Shown piece by piece: positions 21,801-32,014 of a DNA stretch of 64,000 bases. The position numbers and the translations under genes are program-made. The notes under the pieces are model-generated. The model was not told where the DNA came from. It saw nothing but the letters and a program-made list of their open reading frames with translations, and did not search any database. Source of the DNA: Saccharomycopsis fibuligera x Saccharomycopsis cf. fibuligera (taxonomy: Eukaryota > Ascomycota > Saccharomycetes > Ascoideales > Saccharomycopsidaceae); assembly GCA_001936135.1 (NCBI GenBank), contig CP012817.1, positions 558,001 to 622,000 of the forward strand, read 5' to 3'. The first letter of the stretch is position 1. The number at the start of each line of letters is the position of its first letter.

Positions 21801-22611
21801 TTTTCTGCAATTTATCTTGCACATCTTCCTCATCAAAATCATTATCTGCAGCGGCACCTCCATCGCCGTTACTATTATCTAGCAGTTTTCTAGAGTGTTT
21901 TCTTTTCTGCTCTTCATACAATGATTTCAACTCTGCATCGTCTAGCTGAGAAAACGTCTTGAATACGGTGAGTCCTTTGGAACTGCTGATAATTTTTTTG
22001 AACTTAAAGGTGGAGTATGTATAAATGTAAATTAAATTGTCGTGGTGCACAAACAAATAATCTAAATCCTTCAAATAGTTCAAGCCTATGATTGGTTTGT
22101 TAGTGCTATTGCTGTTGTTAGTATCATTTCTCAAACGCACTTCCTTTGTCAATTGTAGCCGTTTGAGCTTGGGATCCAGAAACCATTTTTTTTGCAGACG
22201 TGCTGCGCTGTTTCTATTGCTATAATTACTGCTACTATTGTATTTTTTGCTCGCAGGCCTTAAAGATGGAGACGATGGCACTGATGAGGCTCTTGAATTG
22301 GCAGCAGTGTGAGAATGATTACTGTGCAATGAAGTTAGCGTGACGGGGCTGTTTAGCGGGTCGTCTCTATTGTCGCCAAGTCTCGTTCCTTCAACGCCAA
22401 AAGCGTTACCAACATTACCACTTATATTAGAAGATCTATGGGGAGGCTCTCTTTGATTCCCAGTGCCCTCATCGAATATCCTGTATAATAGTAATGCGCC
22501 ATTATTCAATCCCACTAGTAGCTGATTATCGATGGTCAATAGACATGTCACTTTGTTTTTAAACTGGCTATCCAACTCAATCAATGAGCTGGGATAGATA
22601 ATATTATTCAT
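18841..22611 (-). CDS. VAM6: HOPS complex subunit Vps39/Vam6
   Basis: A 1256-residue vacuolar tethering protein. As part of HOPS it binds the Rab Ypt7 and promotes vacuole fusion. The N-terminal half has the citron-homology (CNH) beta-propeller pattern (NKVTCLLTIDNQLLVGLNNGALLLY, then NNKILQCNMRSYIYQLNK). The C-terminal half is helical alpha-solenoid. It ends with the Vps39_2 zinc-binding-like motif CKHCSKKLGRSVLSVF then HYGC. Ser/Asn-rich low-complexity insertions near residues 60-150 and 610-700 make it longer than yeast Vam6 (about 1049 residues, from memory). The start chosen is the ATG at 22611; 15 further codons upstream in frame begin only with TTG. Confidence 0.9.
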   Translation of the reverse strand: MNNIIYPSSLIELDSQFKNKVTCLLTIDNQLLVGLNNGALLLYRIFDEGTGNQREPPHRSSNISGNVGNAFGVEGTRLGDNRDDPLNSPVTLTSLHSNHSHTAANSRASSVPSSPSLRPASKKYNSSSNYSNRNSAARLQKKWFLDPKLKRLQLTKEVRLRNDTNNSNSTNKPIIGLNYLKDLDYLFVHHDNLIYIYTYSTFKFKKIISSSKGLTVFKTFSQLDDAELKSLYEEQKRKHSRKLLDNSNGDGGAAADNDFDEEDVQDKLQKIDSYSLYQNFYEHDPFYDSNSSIELNNVVIDDLVHSHLVYAVRRKLYVHSWMLNDLESEVEKEITLSDRIKNIEFLSSSRVVVGLNSDFVIVDLNTMRATPLIIPNSRHSSFIGSPFSTISLGGYKHTINLVRITKQNTLISRDSVSVKINYRGELLNKSTLNWSVPPEQIHFLFPYLILINSGGLEIRDLKNGYLLQTIAISGVSKITVDNFRNVVYIYDNNNKILQCNMRSYIYQLNKLEQENKLSEAINLTFQLSEQQLPDKVSRLRQLQIKKAEHLFKENKFHESMILFSNFLAPPSLVLSLFPKFITGKRVTHGDCDLFYDTEHVSSLANLKSSDLVFPQRRRSSSVSPYPSRPSTPTPPSLSQTKTAEAKLTSSSFSSSDATKPTTVTPTKYQHQHQHQYIQTEGSIHNYSSPKESASPARYAARQHLPATQVASQNRKTLMKALHSLLPYLADTRRKINKMLSFEEQKQAQKNSDLTTTITNNSQEADNFSSKLYWKTLPIPKEIFGDLNEAAELVDTTLFNCYMITSPGLIGPLVRIRNHCNVKIIEKNLAERHLYKELVDFYYGKGLHEKALKLLWKLGKGEEIDIDTFDGHTREEALIEDLSGDETDEENSILNNSEYDIAVIFNNGANSHINAMNALKGPLHTVHYLTKLSQPDIDLIFKYIKWPMEVEPEKAMVVFLADSSESESLNKNQIVEFLSSNFDRKYTIVYLEHIIDDLQDKTPKLHTQYIELLVESLREEDSEQEGVSLYDKLMAFLGSTNVYEPRKTLRILLKYENEDKKFLYLKTFVFRRLKDHDKVLQILVYELQDFVKASNFCSELYLQDKALAAKYLHKLLEIYLNPDPELASASGFTQNLKAALELLAAQGSRMSPVDVLQTLPKDLPLQNVSLFLSTQLKLMESNLSQSRIKSSLSKVDLIKSQELLLKLKSQSIVVTDSRLCKHCSKKLGRSVLSVFPDGNVTHYGCARDYNKLINQDA

Positions 22612-24212
22612 GTCGCAGTTTTTCTTATGAGCTCTATCGAAGCCATATATTGGCAACTGGTCCTAGTCAACTCAATAACATCCAGTGGAGCAGGTACTGT
22701 TTTGTACTTTATTGCCGTTATTATCTTCAATATCGCAGTAGCGCGCTTTTTCTGCTATCCGCTGTCTAATTTTTGGCCCTGGATCCAGCACTGTGGGTCT
22801 TATAATATCCGGCTTGGGTCCCATGCACACTACCGGAACTCAGTAAATTGTGAGTTTATGCTTCCGTTTTTGCGGAACAATTATATGAATTTGATATTAC
22901 CACTCACTGCTAACGCTATGTGGCTACTAATATAGCAGCAACGCATTAGGCTAAGCCTTGAGCTCATCAAGCTTACTAATTTGTATAGCAATTCTGCAAC
23001 AAACTTCGCTTGCAGCAACTTTCTACGTCGAGGATCGCGACAGAAGCCTCATATCAAAAAGAAATATCTCCAAGAATACGAAAATCAGCAATATATCCAA
23101 TACATCGGCATCAATTCAGATGTGTCTATGAGGAACTCTGCTCCACTGTTTTGGCTTTAAAAGCTGATGCGCAAGTGTGTGCGCTATTAGATAAGTTGGT
23201 CTGATGAGCTACTAAGCTAGAAAAGAATAGAAAACACAAGCATAGTCACTGACCAAAGCAATCTTGATATTGCAAAGAGAACACACTGGATATTCGCTTT
23301 TTAGCAAAAACATCGTTCTTATGGTAATTTTGCCTCTGCAGGATCTAAGCCTCTCCTTAGACGTAGCAAATCATTGGATCCTGACCGTTGAGTCAACATA
23401 TTTTAAGGACTTAAGGGCTAGGCTGCTGGCTTTTGTTCTGTCTTGGAGAAATTCTGATATAATAGTACACACAAACTACTAGATTAAGTTACGTCATTTG
23501 TAGAGTTGCTAACACGCACACCAGGGTTCTGGCAAATGAGTGGAAATTGATGACAGTGCTTTACTCTTCAACTTTAAATTGTGAATGATGGAATCTAACT
23601 ACAACTACACTATAATGTTTACAGGGTGCTTTCTTTGATGTAACTTTCTGTAATTCAGGCTGCGTATGTGCCTTCCTGTTGATTGTTCTTATACAAGCAG
23701 TATATCTCCACCTTATAGTATCGTAGTAATGCACACAATTACGCTAGTTCCTCGAGCAACCTGGGTGCGCTTTGTTTTTGCAGTCTATTCGTTTTCTTGC
23801 TTTAATTTCCTTCACAAGATGCAACTACAGGCTGCCAACATATGCCACTAGTCGGCACAGATAGTCCCACCATATTATGATATATCAGATCCCGGTTTCC
23901 TCTCTCTTTACACAAATCTTCTCGAAAATTTTAAACTTTGTTACTCTAACGAATTTTGTGATCTCTTCCTCTTCTTTTACACTCTGTGCGTCGGTCATAT
24001 TATTTTCTTGCTCATCGACCGCATATCGGATTTTTGCCTTTTTTTTTGTCTTAAAAGAAAAATACTGTTGGACAAGTTCCAACTAAATTGCCTCTTCAAC
24101 TACTCTCAAGCACACACGCTTAGCTAACATTCAAAAAGCTTGTACATATCACCAATCTAAGCAAAATAAATTATACAAAATAGCACTTATCATCATTGCC
24201 TGTTAAAATCAA
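22612..24212. promoter_or_regulatory. Divergent 1.6-kb spacer between VAM6 and the SENP8-like gene
   Basis: Upstream region of both genes. Only short, coding-poor ORFs are present. No tRNA, LTR or strong repeat was recognised. Confidence 0.5.
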
Positions 24213-25838
24213 ATGCTTCAGGTAACCTTTAACAAATACAAAGGCTTCTATATCCCTAGTAATGCGCCAGGCAGCAACGCTTACAAATCTAATCGTCCTC
24301 GAGTTGTAACTAATGGCTTTGACTTGCTTCGCTGGGGCCAAATTGACGAGGGTTATGACGAAGGCTATAACGGAGGCTATGATGAACTCAGAGATGATGA
24401 AGAAACGCATCACGGCAACGACGAGCTTGATGATAAGGGATATGAGCCCGAAGAAGAAGGCATGGACGCTAGTGTCGCTGAGTCCTTTGGTGGGTCTACC
24501 AAGCGTGGCAGCAGCGGAAATGCCGGTACTAATGGAGTTGATAATGCTCTAACAACTGATGTGGTTACTACTACCACTACCACTGAAAGTGGGTTTACCA
24601 ACAGTGAGGGAAAATCGCTGATAAGCAGCTATAGCAGTGGGGGTGGTGCGTCCTTGGCCAACGGTAACAATAATAGCAACGCCAATGGCGACTCGCAAGT
24701 TGGAAAGCTAAAGAAAAAACTCAGCAAAGATGAAAGAAAAAAACTTAAAAAGGAAAAAAAAGAACAAAGGCGGGAATTAGTGAAGAATAAAAAACTTGAG
24801 CAAGAAAATGAAATACTAGCGGCAGTAGGTAGTGACGATGACTATGATGAAGATGGATCTTCTTCAAGCAGCAATGGTGGTTTTATGGACCACTTGGCCC
24901 GTCTTCCGCATCACCCTCACCATATACATCACCATAGCTATAAATGCCATAAGCGAAAGAAGTCACTCAGTAATAATAAACCTCAAATTAGCAATAATGG
25001 TCTGGTGGAATGCATCACTGCTGACGGTAGTACAAAATCTCAAAAGCTTAATCAGTTAAAATCTTTGTACTTAACTCTTATTAATACCAAACAAAACAGA
25101 ATTTTGGATTTCCATGACATTACTATTTTTAAAGAGGACATATACAATCTCAGCTATGACCAATGGCTAAACGACAACAACTTATCTTACATTTACGAGT
25201 ATTTCGAAAAAACCCAACTAAATAATTTCATTCAATCAAACGATATAATACTCAACTCCAAACTCGCATTGCGGTTCAAAAATTCGATCATTTTACTTAA
25301 GCCATCAATTGCGTTTTTACTTCTCATGAATCAGGATCCAGTCTCTTTGAAGGGCATCTTACCACCGCTTGAGTTAGCCAGTTTCATCTTTATTCCTATC
25401 AATGACAATGACGATGTCGAACTTGCAGAAGGTGGCTCACATTGGTCTCTCGTTGTGATTTCCATACTTGATCGCAAAGCTTTCATTTATGACACTTTGA
25501 GTGACGAACAAGATGACAATAATAACCGCGAAGCCCAAAACTTGGTCAATAATTTGAACATTTATTTAAAAGCACACGGCAATATGGGCGCTGGGAGTGA
25601 GATTAAACCAGAGGTAGTGCCGACACCCCAACAGCTTAACGGAAGCGATTGTGGAGTACACGTTTTACAAATTAGCGCAATTTTATTATCGAGGCTCATT
25701 TATTGCCAAGAAAATAGTATTATTAATCTCCAATTGGATAATGTGTGGCTTAGTGCGGTGGATGGCAGAATATTCATTTTGAATAGCATTCTTGACATAG
25801 TGAAGAAAGACAAACAAGCAGCTGCTATTGCTGCTTGA
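24213..25838 (+). CDS. Ulp1-family (C48) cysteine protease, SENP8/NEDP1 type, with a long acidic/basic N-terminal extension
   Basis: The C-terminal 270 residues or so form a C48 protease. The catalytic set is visible: His410 in GGSHWSLVV, Asp427 in FIYDTL, Gln474 in PQQLNGSDC and Cys480. The closest type is SENP8/NEDP1/Den1: QWLNDNNLSYIYEYFE matches the human WLNDHIIGFAFEYF block, and FIPINDNDD...GGSHWSLVV matches its FLAINDNSN...GGTHWSLLV. SENP8 enzymes process or remove NEDD8 (Rub1). The first 270 residues are unlike the short human enzyme: an Asp/Glu/Gly/Tyr stretch (GYDEGYNGGYDE), Ser/Gly-rich spacers, a Lys-rich helix (KKKLSKDERKKLKKEKKEQRR) and a His-rich patch (HHPHHIHHH). The substrate is inferred, not shown. 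Confidence 0.87.
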   Translation: MLQVTFNKYKGFYIPSNAPGSNAYKSNRPRVVTNGFDLLRWGQIDEGYDEGYNGGYDELRDDEETHHGNDELDDKGYEPEEEGMDASVAESFGGSTKRGSSGNAGTNGVDNALTTDVVTTTTTTESGFTNSEGKSLISSYSSGGGASLANGNNNSNANGDSQVGKLKKKLSKDERKKLKKEKKEQRRELVKNKKLEQENEILAAVGSDDDYDEDGSSSSSNGGFMDHLARLPHHPHHIHHHSYKCHKRKKSLSNNKPQISNNGLVECITADGSTKSQKLNQLKSLYLTLINTKQNRILDFHDITIFKEDIYNLSYDQWLNDNNLSYIYEYFEKTQLNNFIQSNDIILNSKLALRFKNSIILLKPSIAFLLLMNQDPVSLKGILPPLELASFIFIPINDNDDVELAEGGSHWSLVVISILDRKAFIYDTLSDEQDDNNNREAQNLVNNLNIYLKAHGNMGAGSEIKPEVVPTPQQLNGSDCGVHVLQISAILLSRLIYCQENSIINLQLDNVWLSAVDGRIFILNSILDIVKKDKQAAAIAA

Positions 25839-27779
25839 AGAGCTTTATCATTAATGAGTTACATGCAATTTTAGTGCAATAAAAGATATATGTTTTATTT
25901 GCTACGTTGATCTATGGTTTTTTCTGGCTAACTGGTGTTTTTCTGAACCTCATGATTTGCTTAATGTTAAACGTTTACTCAAGTTTCATGTCATGTTGGC
26001 GACTGCTTATTTTCTCTTAATGCTTTTATCATCACATGCGTTTACTAGTAGTTAGAAGTCTACGAGGTTGGTAACATTTACGGTTAGTTGAAATTAGTAG
26101 TGTTTTGTTGTGATATGAGTCCACTGGCAAAACAGGTTGTTTAATTTTCATATTAGTTACAGTTGTTGAGATAGACATTTTCCAAAATTTAGGAATTCAT
26201 CTCGGACAGATTTTCCCATTCTCTAAAACTAGAATCTTTTAAATAATATGTGAAACTGATCACAAATTTCACGTGTTAGTGGGGCCATGATTACATATTC
26301 GCCTTGATAGCAACAATTTTTATTTCAACATTATTTCGTTTTATGAGGGTATATCTGTTCCTTCAGCATTTTGTTGCTGATTGCAAATTATTTGGTAAGC
26401 GCATCCTGTACAAGAATTATAATAGCCAGTATACATCTATATGCGTATTTTCTATTAATATCTTGCAAAAAACCTTTGGTTCTATTTTTCAAGTTTATCG
26501 TTTGGATATGCATACAGGTGTAGGTGCAGGTGCAGGTGCAGGAACGGCTAATTAAATTGGAGTAACATGGACTGATATTATCCCCTCACAACATTAGCCA
26601 GTTGATACTATTATCGAATGTCAAAATAAATAATAGACAAAAAGAAACTATTCTTTACTGCTAGTAAAGTGTCGCATTAGAAAAACTTTAAGTGTTAAAT
26701 AGTATATTTAATTTTTTTTGATTGTCAATGGCACATTAAATAAATTGATTCTAACATAACAAATTGCTTTATTTAACGATTATATAAAAAAAAGGGTTGA
26801 ACTTTGATAACAAACTTAGTTTTACCGATTATAGCACTTCAAAGAATGCACTTTTTTTATTCTTATTGCTGCTCCACTTTCCCTTTTTTTTTTTTTGCCA
26901 TTTCTAAACATTTTCAAACAATTAGTTTTCCTTTTTTTTTCGATGTAATCTTTAATCTATTGTAATTAACAGTTAGCACATATTTGCTCTTCAAATTGAT
27001 ACTTTTTATCCCTACTACAATTAATATCTAAAAAGACATCACGACAATAATTTTCAAAATTTCAGCAAAATAGTTACGGCACTTCTATGGTTTGTATAAT
27101 TCAGATTTCAAGCTACGATTGTGTCAGATTTATATCTGGTTTAGGTTACGTCACAATTTTTCTATATGTGCATCCACAGTTCCTTGCAGTCTTTGACTAG
27201 TTCATCTGTGCATAGTTGACTAAAACTTATGAACCAACTGGCTGTGAATGTGCCACTCAAAGTCTCCTTGACTCTTAAGTATTGTATTTCTAATTAATTT
27301 CATCTTTAACTACACTTCTATGTGACCCAGAACAATTATTGTGTTAATTATAGTAATTCACAGAGGACGTCACCAGCTAATTCACTAGATTTCTGTATAC
27401 ATGACTGTGAATCTTGAGAGAGGCATTTCTATTAATAGTTGCAAAAATACTGTCACTTGCATATTTTCTGTATCTGTATGCATGTGGGTGCAGGTACTAT
27501 TATTTTTATTGAAAAAATCACAAATCCTGTTTTTCCTGCTCCTCAACATCCGAAATGCAATGATATCATCCAAATATTTGACAAGTGGAGTGATGACTTC
27601 TAATTTTAGTAGACGAAAAAGAGCTTATGGCTATAAATTTTACCGAATTTCCTCAACTTTAACGGATTGGCAATGTATATGCAGTCACAAAAACAATAAT
27701 AACTCATAGTCAAACATTTGAATTATATCCATCAATAATAATTTAACTACTACAATTCCGCTACACACAACATCCAAAC
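25839..27779. other. 1.9-kb AT-rich spacer upstream of the first PhiA-like gene
   Basis: AT-rich throughout. It has a short GGTGCA array (about 26517-26540), a 13-base T run (26884-26896), a likely TATA box TATAAAT at 27632-27638, and two short segments repeated near the second PhiA-like gene (27426-27442 and 27489-27509). No gene is seen. Confidence 0.55.
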
Positions 27780-28259
27780 ATGAAACTTTCTTTTATTTTG
27801 ACTGTAACATCTTCTCTTTTTGCTGTTGAAACACTTGCTGCTCCCTTTCAAATTCGTGATGCACCAGCTGGTACAGGCACTAAATTCGCATTGATTTCTA
27901 TCCGTTCTGCCAGCCCGGTCCATTTACTCGGTATCAAAGAAGTTAACAGTCATCCATTTGTCTTCTCCGTTGGAGGCGATGAAGGGAAGTATCTTGAGGT
28001 CACCTTAGAAAATGATGGTTCGTTGAAGACACAGGATGGAAAATATGTTTATAGCAAACCAGACACCGGTGAAATCGGTATCGCCACACATGACAAGGAG
28101 GTCACCAGAGATTTCTACCTTGAAAACAATGAATTAAAAAACAAGAACATCAACTTTTATGCTTGTCCATCTGGGGAAAACAAGTATTCTTTGACTAGCT
28201 CAAGTTGGGATGGTTGTCTTGGTATTGGTCTCTTGTACAGCAAGACTCCTGATAATTAA
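27780..28259 (+). CDS. Small secreted PhiA-like cell-wall protein, copy 1
   Basis: A 159-residue protein with a signal peptide (about 1-20, ending TLAA) and one globular domain. The block ISIRSASPVHL and the C-terminal FYACPSGENKYSLTSSSWDGC recall the PhiA family of fungal cell-wall proteins, whose members carry LRSASPIHF and FLACP segments. This resemblance is by eye. Two cysteines (CPSG and GC) could form a disulphide. It is an ungapped paralogue of the gene at 30232, about 68% identical by hand count. The position of the Kex2 site seen in copy 2 (QKR) reads QIR here, so dibasic processing is probably lost. A TATA box lies 148 bp upstream. Confidence 0.85.
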   Translation: MKLSFILTVTSSLFAVETLAAPFQIRDAPAGTGTKFALISIRSASPVHLLGIKEVNSHPFVFSVGGDEGKYLEVTLENDGSLKTQDGKYVYSKPDTGEIGIATHDKEVTRDFYLENNELKNKNINFYACPSGENKYSLTSSSWDGCLGIGLLYSKTPDN

Positions 28260-30231
28260 ACTTGATAATTTTTGTATTTGAACTCTTCGATGTCTAACAT
28301 CAGCTTATGATATGTGCATCTGCATTTGATTTTTTTGTGTTTTCATTTTTTGTCTAGTATTATTTTACACATTTTGCATTCTTTTTAACTTTATTGTTTA
28401 ATTTTTACACATGTTTCCGTTTTCTTTAGGTTTTGTTGTAGATTATACTCTATTTTTATCTTTTCCAGTAATAACCTAGAATACTAGCAAAAGAAATGAG
28501 GTTTGTTTTCCAAAAACTAACAAGCGCCCACAAAGTTTTATCACCCGTTCTATAACATCTTTTTAGGACCAAAAATTCAAATTGTCACATTTACAATATG
28601 AATATGCACGCACAAAGATGCAGGAACTACTATTTTTATAAATGTGATTATGCGCCCATATTTTTTTTTTTTTTTTTTTGCATCTACTTTTTTTTCCTCA
28701 GACTTTCTAGCTTAATATTCTTCTCACATATTTTGCGGTTCCATTTAACCAATATTCATTCAATTTCAAAGCCTCTGTAAGTTTTCTTTTTTGTGTAATA
28801 TGCCAAATGCAATTCATGGAATGCATATTGCTTGAAAAAGCGAGCCGTTAAAAATTCCGAGGGAATTTTGTAGAGTTCCCTTTAGATGGAACTTTCTTTT
28901 TGGGGTTCCTGCAGTAATAATAAACGGTAGCTCGGTAACTCGGAGGCTCAACAAAACAGTAAAATTTAGGTTCAATGCTATCATCAATCCCAGTCAAAAA
29001 GTACAAGAAGCATAATAATTTTAAGGATCTGAATCTAATTGCTCAATTGCTATTGGTTTTAAAAATTGATCAGGCAGTATTTCTTTTGTAAAATAGAACC
29101 AAAAACTGAACAAAAGAAAGTCATTTAAAACACAATGCATACTGTAAAATGTATCATTCTTTTGGCCGCCAGAAATTTTTGGACCGTGGATTGAGACAAA
29201 CATAAACACGTCGTTATTTGGTTTTGCTCCAGTTGACTTGATCGTGACACTTTTATGTGAGTGTGAGACCCCTCACGCAACTAGTTCTGGTTATGACGTA
29301 GATTTGCTGCAATAAAATCACATTGGTGTTGTCATATTACCCCAGGTTTCAGTGAAGTTGCTGTCACTTTATTGAAGTCGTGACTCGTATGCAGTACCAA
29401 GGTCTCTGGCCCCAAAAATAGTAACATAACCCTCGAGGTCTTCTTCTATTGTGTAATGGCAATGGATAAAAAACCAAATTAAACTTCTAATGAATGCTTA
29501 GTCATGAAGTGACTCTTCACATTTCGTGTCTATGTGCCGGTATTTGACATTCATAAAACAAGACAAAATGTATATAATGTAATCTTTTTGAACTATGGGG
29601 TATGGAAGACTTTTCTTGACTGGGAAACTCAAGCAACTTTATCTCATCTTTTTGACAAAAACCCTCAATATCACAAAATTTTCTTTTCGGTGCATAAACT
29701 ACAGTATAACAGGCTCGTATAACTGCCACAATTGTAAGAGCGACAGATTCTTGGTAAAACATCACCCCAAGTTTTTCTTTTTTGCATTTTTGCTTTCTTT
29801 TTCTATTAATAGTTGCGGGCATAATAAAACAGGAACATCTACAGATTTCCTGCATATTGTATGCTCGAGGATGCATGCAGTATGTGCTATTTTTAACTAG
29901 ATAAACAGAGAAAAAAGAATACATGCACGGTTTTTTTCTTTTTTTTTCTTATGTTTCCTTCTCTACAACATCAACGAGTCAATGATCTCATTGAACATCT
30001 GTTGAAAGTTAATGGCAAATTCAACTGTTATTTCTATATTTAGACAAGGGTCAAGTTACTATAATACAATTCTTGTTAAAATTGTATAAATACCCGCGGA
30101 TCTGATCCACTTTTTGTCGATACTCAACATCCATTCAATTATAATAGCATCAACAACAACTCAATTCAGCTACAATATTTAATATTATAATCTCAAAAAG
30201 TTCTCAAATCTAACATCACACTATTAAAAAA
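28260..30231. other. 2-kb spacer between the two PhiA-like genes
   Basis: AT-rich. It has a 19-base T tract (28661-28679), two segments shared with the region upstream of copy 1 (28619-28639 and 29800-29816), and TATAAATA at 30085-30092 as the likely TATA box of copy 2. Short ORFs have no coding look. Confidence 0.55.
30085..30092 (+). promoter_or_regulatory. TATA box of PhiA-like copy 2
   Basis: TATAAATA lies 147 bp before the ATG at 30232. The equivalent TATAAAT of copy 1 lies 148 bp before its ATG. Confidence 0.6.
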
Positions 30232-30711
30232 ATGAAGTTTTTCACTATCTCTACAATTGCTACTTCTTTCTTTGCAGCTCAAACTCTTGCAGCTCCATTC
30301 CAAAAACGTGAAGATGCAGCCGGTGCCGGAACCAAATTCAGCCTTCTTTCCATCCGTTCTGGCAGCCCAGTCCATCTCCGTAGCATCAAAGAAGTCGAAT
30401 CACATCCATTTGTTTTCTCCGTTGGTGGTGATGAGGGTGAATTTCTTGAAGTCACTTTACAGAAAGATGGTTCTTTAAAGGACAACAATGGAAAAGTTGT
30501 TTACAATAAACCAGATACCGGTGAAATTGGTATTGCCGCTCAAGATGGTCAAGTCACCAAAGGATTCTACCTTAAGGATCGTGAATTGAAAAACAATGAC
30601 TTTAGCTTCTACGCTTGCCCATCTGGTGAAAACAAGTACTCTTTGACTAGTTCTTCCTGGAATGGTTGTTACGGTATTGCTATTTTGTACAATGAAAACA
30701 AAGACAACTAA
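30232..30711 (+). CDS. Small secreted PhiA-like cell-wall protein, copy 2
   Basis: A 159-residue tandem paralogue of the gene at 27780. It has a signal peptide ending TLAA and a short propeptide APFQKR, a typical Kex2 site, so the mature protein would begin EDAAGAG. The domain has the same blocks (LLSIRSGSPVHL, SHPFVFSVGGDEG, PDTGEIGIA, FYACPSGENKYSLTSSSWNGC). The motif order suggests a PhiA-like secreted or wall-associated protein. PhiA is known from filamentous fungi, where it affects phialide development and the cell wall. Which of these roles applies here is unknown. Confidence 0.87.
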   Translation: MKFFTISTIATSFFAAQTLAAPFQKREDAAGAGTKFSLLSIRSGSPVHLRSIKEVESHPFVFSVGGDEGEFLEVTLQKDGSLKDNNGKVVYNKPDTGEIGIAAQDGQVTKGFYLKDRELKNNDFSFYACPSGENKYSLTSSSWNGCYGIAILYNENKDN

Positions 30712-31646
30712 GTTGAACAAGCTTTTACTTCTTGACTTCATGCCTAACAAAAAGCTTGATGACCCCTTTTATCAACCTCATCTTTTTTAATTCTATCGGT
30801 TAAATAACTTTTTTCTCTACGTGATCTCTAAGATCCACATATTGCCATACTGCTCTCATTAACTTTTTATTTTTGGCTACTTCATTTTCTTTTTTACGTT
30901 TTTAATGACTATCTTTCTTTCATTTACCTGATCTTTAGCCTAAATAGCTTTCACTCTTTAATGCAATAATTACCCTTGGGATTTCTTTTACACAAAATTG
31001 TCCTTTTTGGATTCCCGTACTGTCCACTCTATACTATGGTTGAAGTTCAAACCATTAACAGATAACAGACAAACCTACTTTACTGTAATCAATATCAAGA
31101 TTGATTCTGCGAGAAGCTATAGTATATATAATATATGCTAGTATGTACATATATATTCTGTGGTAATTATAAACCGCTAAAAACTCAAATAAAAAAAAGA
31201 GCCCATAGAAAAAACATTAGAAATTAAAACAAGACCAGGAGAATCACACTAAAATGAACATAGAAAGTATGTAGGAGGGGCCAACAAAACAAAATATTTA
31301 AAAAAGTCAAGTATTATAGAAAGCTTCAGGAAACCAAACAAATTGGTACCAGGTTATTTGAGTCTTGAGTATGTCAAAATTGAAAGGTGCGCTAAGGGTA
31401 GAGGTATATTTTTTTAAAGGCGCCATGCGACAGTTAAAACTGGTTGGCATTTTGAACGTTCGCAAAAGTTAAGGGCTTTAGGATGGTTAGATGTGCTGTT
31501 TATGGGGCAAAAACAAAATGAAAGGGTATAATCAACCGGATAATGATTTATCAAAATTATTGACTAAATAGAGTGGTGAAGGTCGTAATCGTAATCGTCG
31601 TTATCATTAGTATCTTAGTTTCCAGTATAATTGGAAGTAGAAAGAG

Positions 31647-31686
<40 letters not shown>

Positions 31687-32014
31687 GTAAGGAAAAAAAA
31701 AATCTAAGAAAGATAGAAAGCATTAAAAGAGCAAAGCAAAAATAAGCAGGACAGAAAATAAACAAAATTAGCGAATCCTTTAATAGCGAGAAATAAAAGA
31801 ACTGAAGAACTGCAAAAAAGAAGGAAAACACCCCCCCCCCCCCCAAAATTCTAGAAAAGATTGAAAAGAAATTGGAAAAAAAGAAAGGTTTGTTGAAATT
31901 TATTTGCTTGTAAAGAACCCATGAGAATCGAAGGAAAAAAAACGATAAAGGCCATGCATATTGTTTTTGCCCACTTAAATGTAAAATGCACATCTTGAAA
32001 GTCTAACGGATTGG
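30712..32014. other. Convergent spacer between PhiA-like copy 2 and the GAC1-like gene
   Basis: 1.3 kb of AT-rich 3' flank. A 35-base A tract lies at 31649-31683 (a T tract in the sense of the GAC1-like gene). A run of 14 C lies at 31831-31844. A 128-codon minus-strand ORF at 31607-31993 reads through these homopolymers and is an artefact. Confidence 0.6.

Noticed and set aside
22612-22656. 15 extra N-terminal codons for VAM6
   Set aside because: Begins with TTG; the first ATG is at 22611.
31607-31993. 128-codon Phe-rich minus-strand ORF
   Set aside because: Translated homopolymer A and C runs; artefact.
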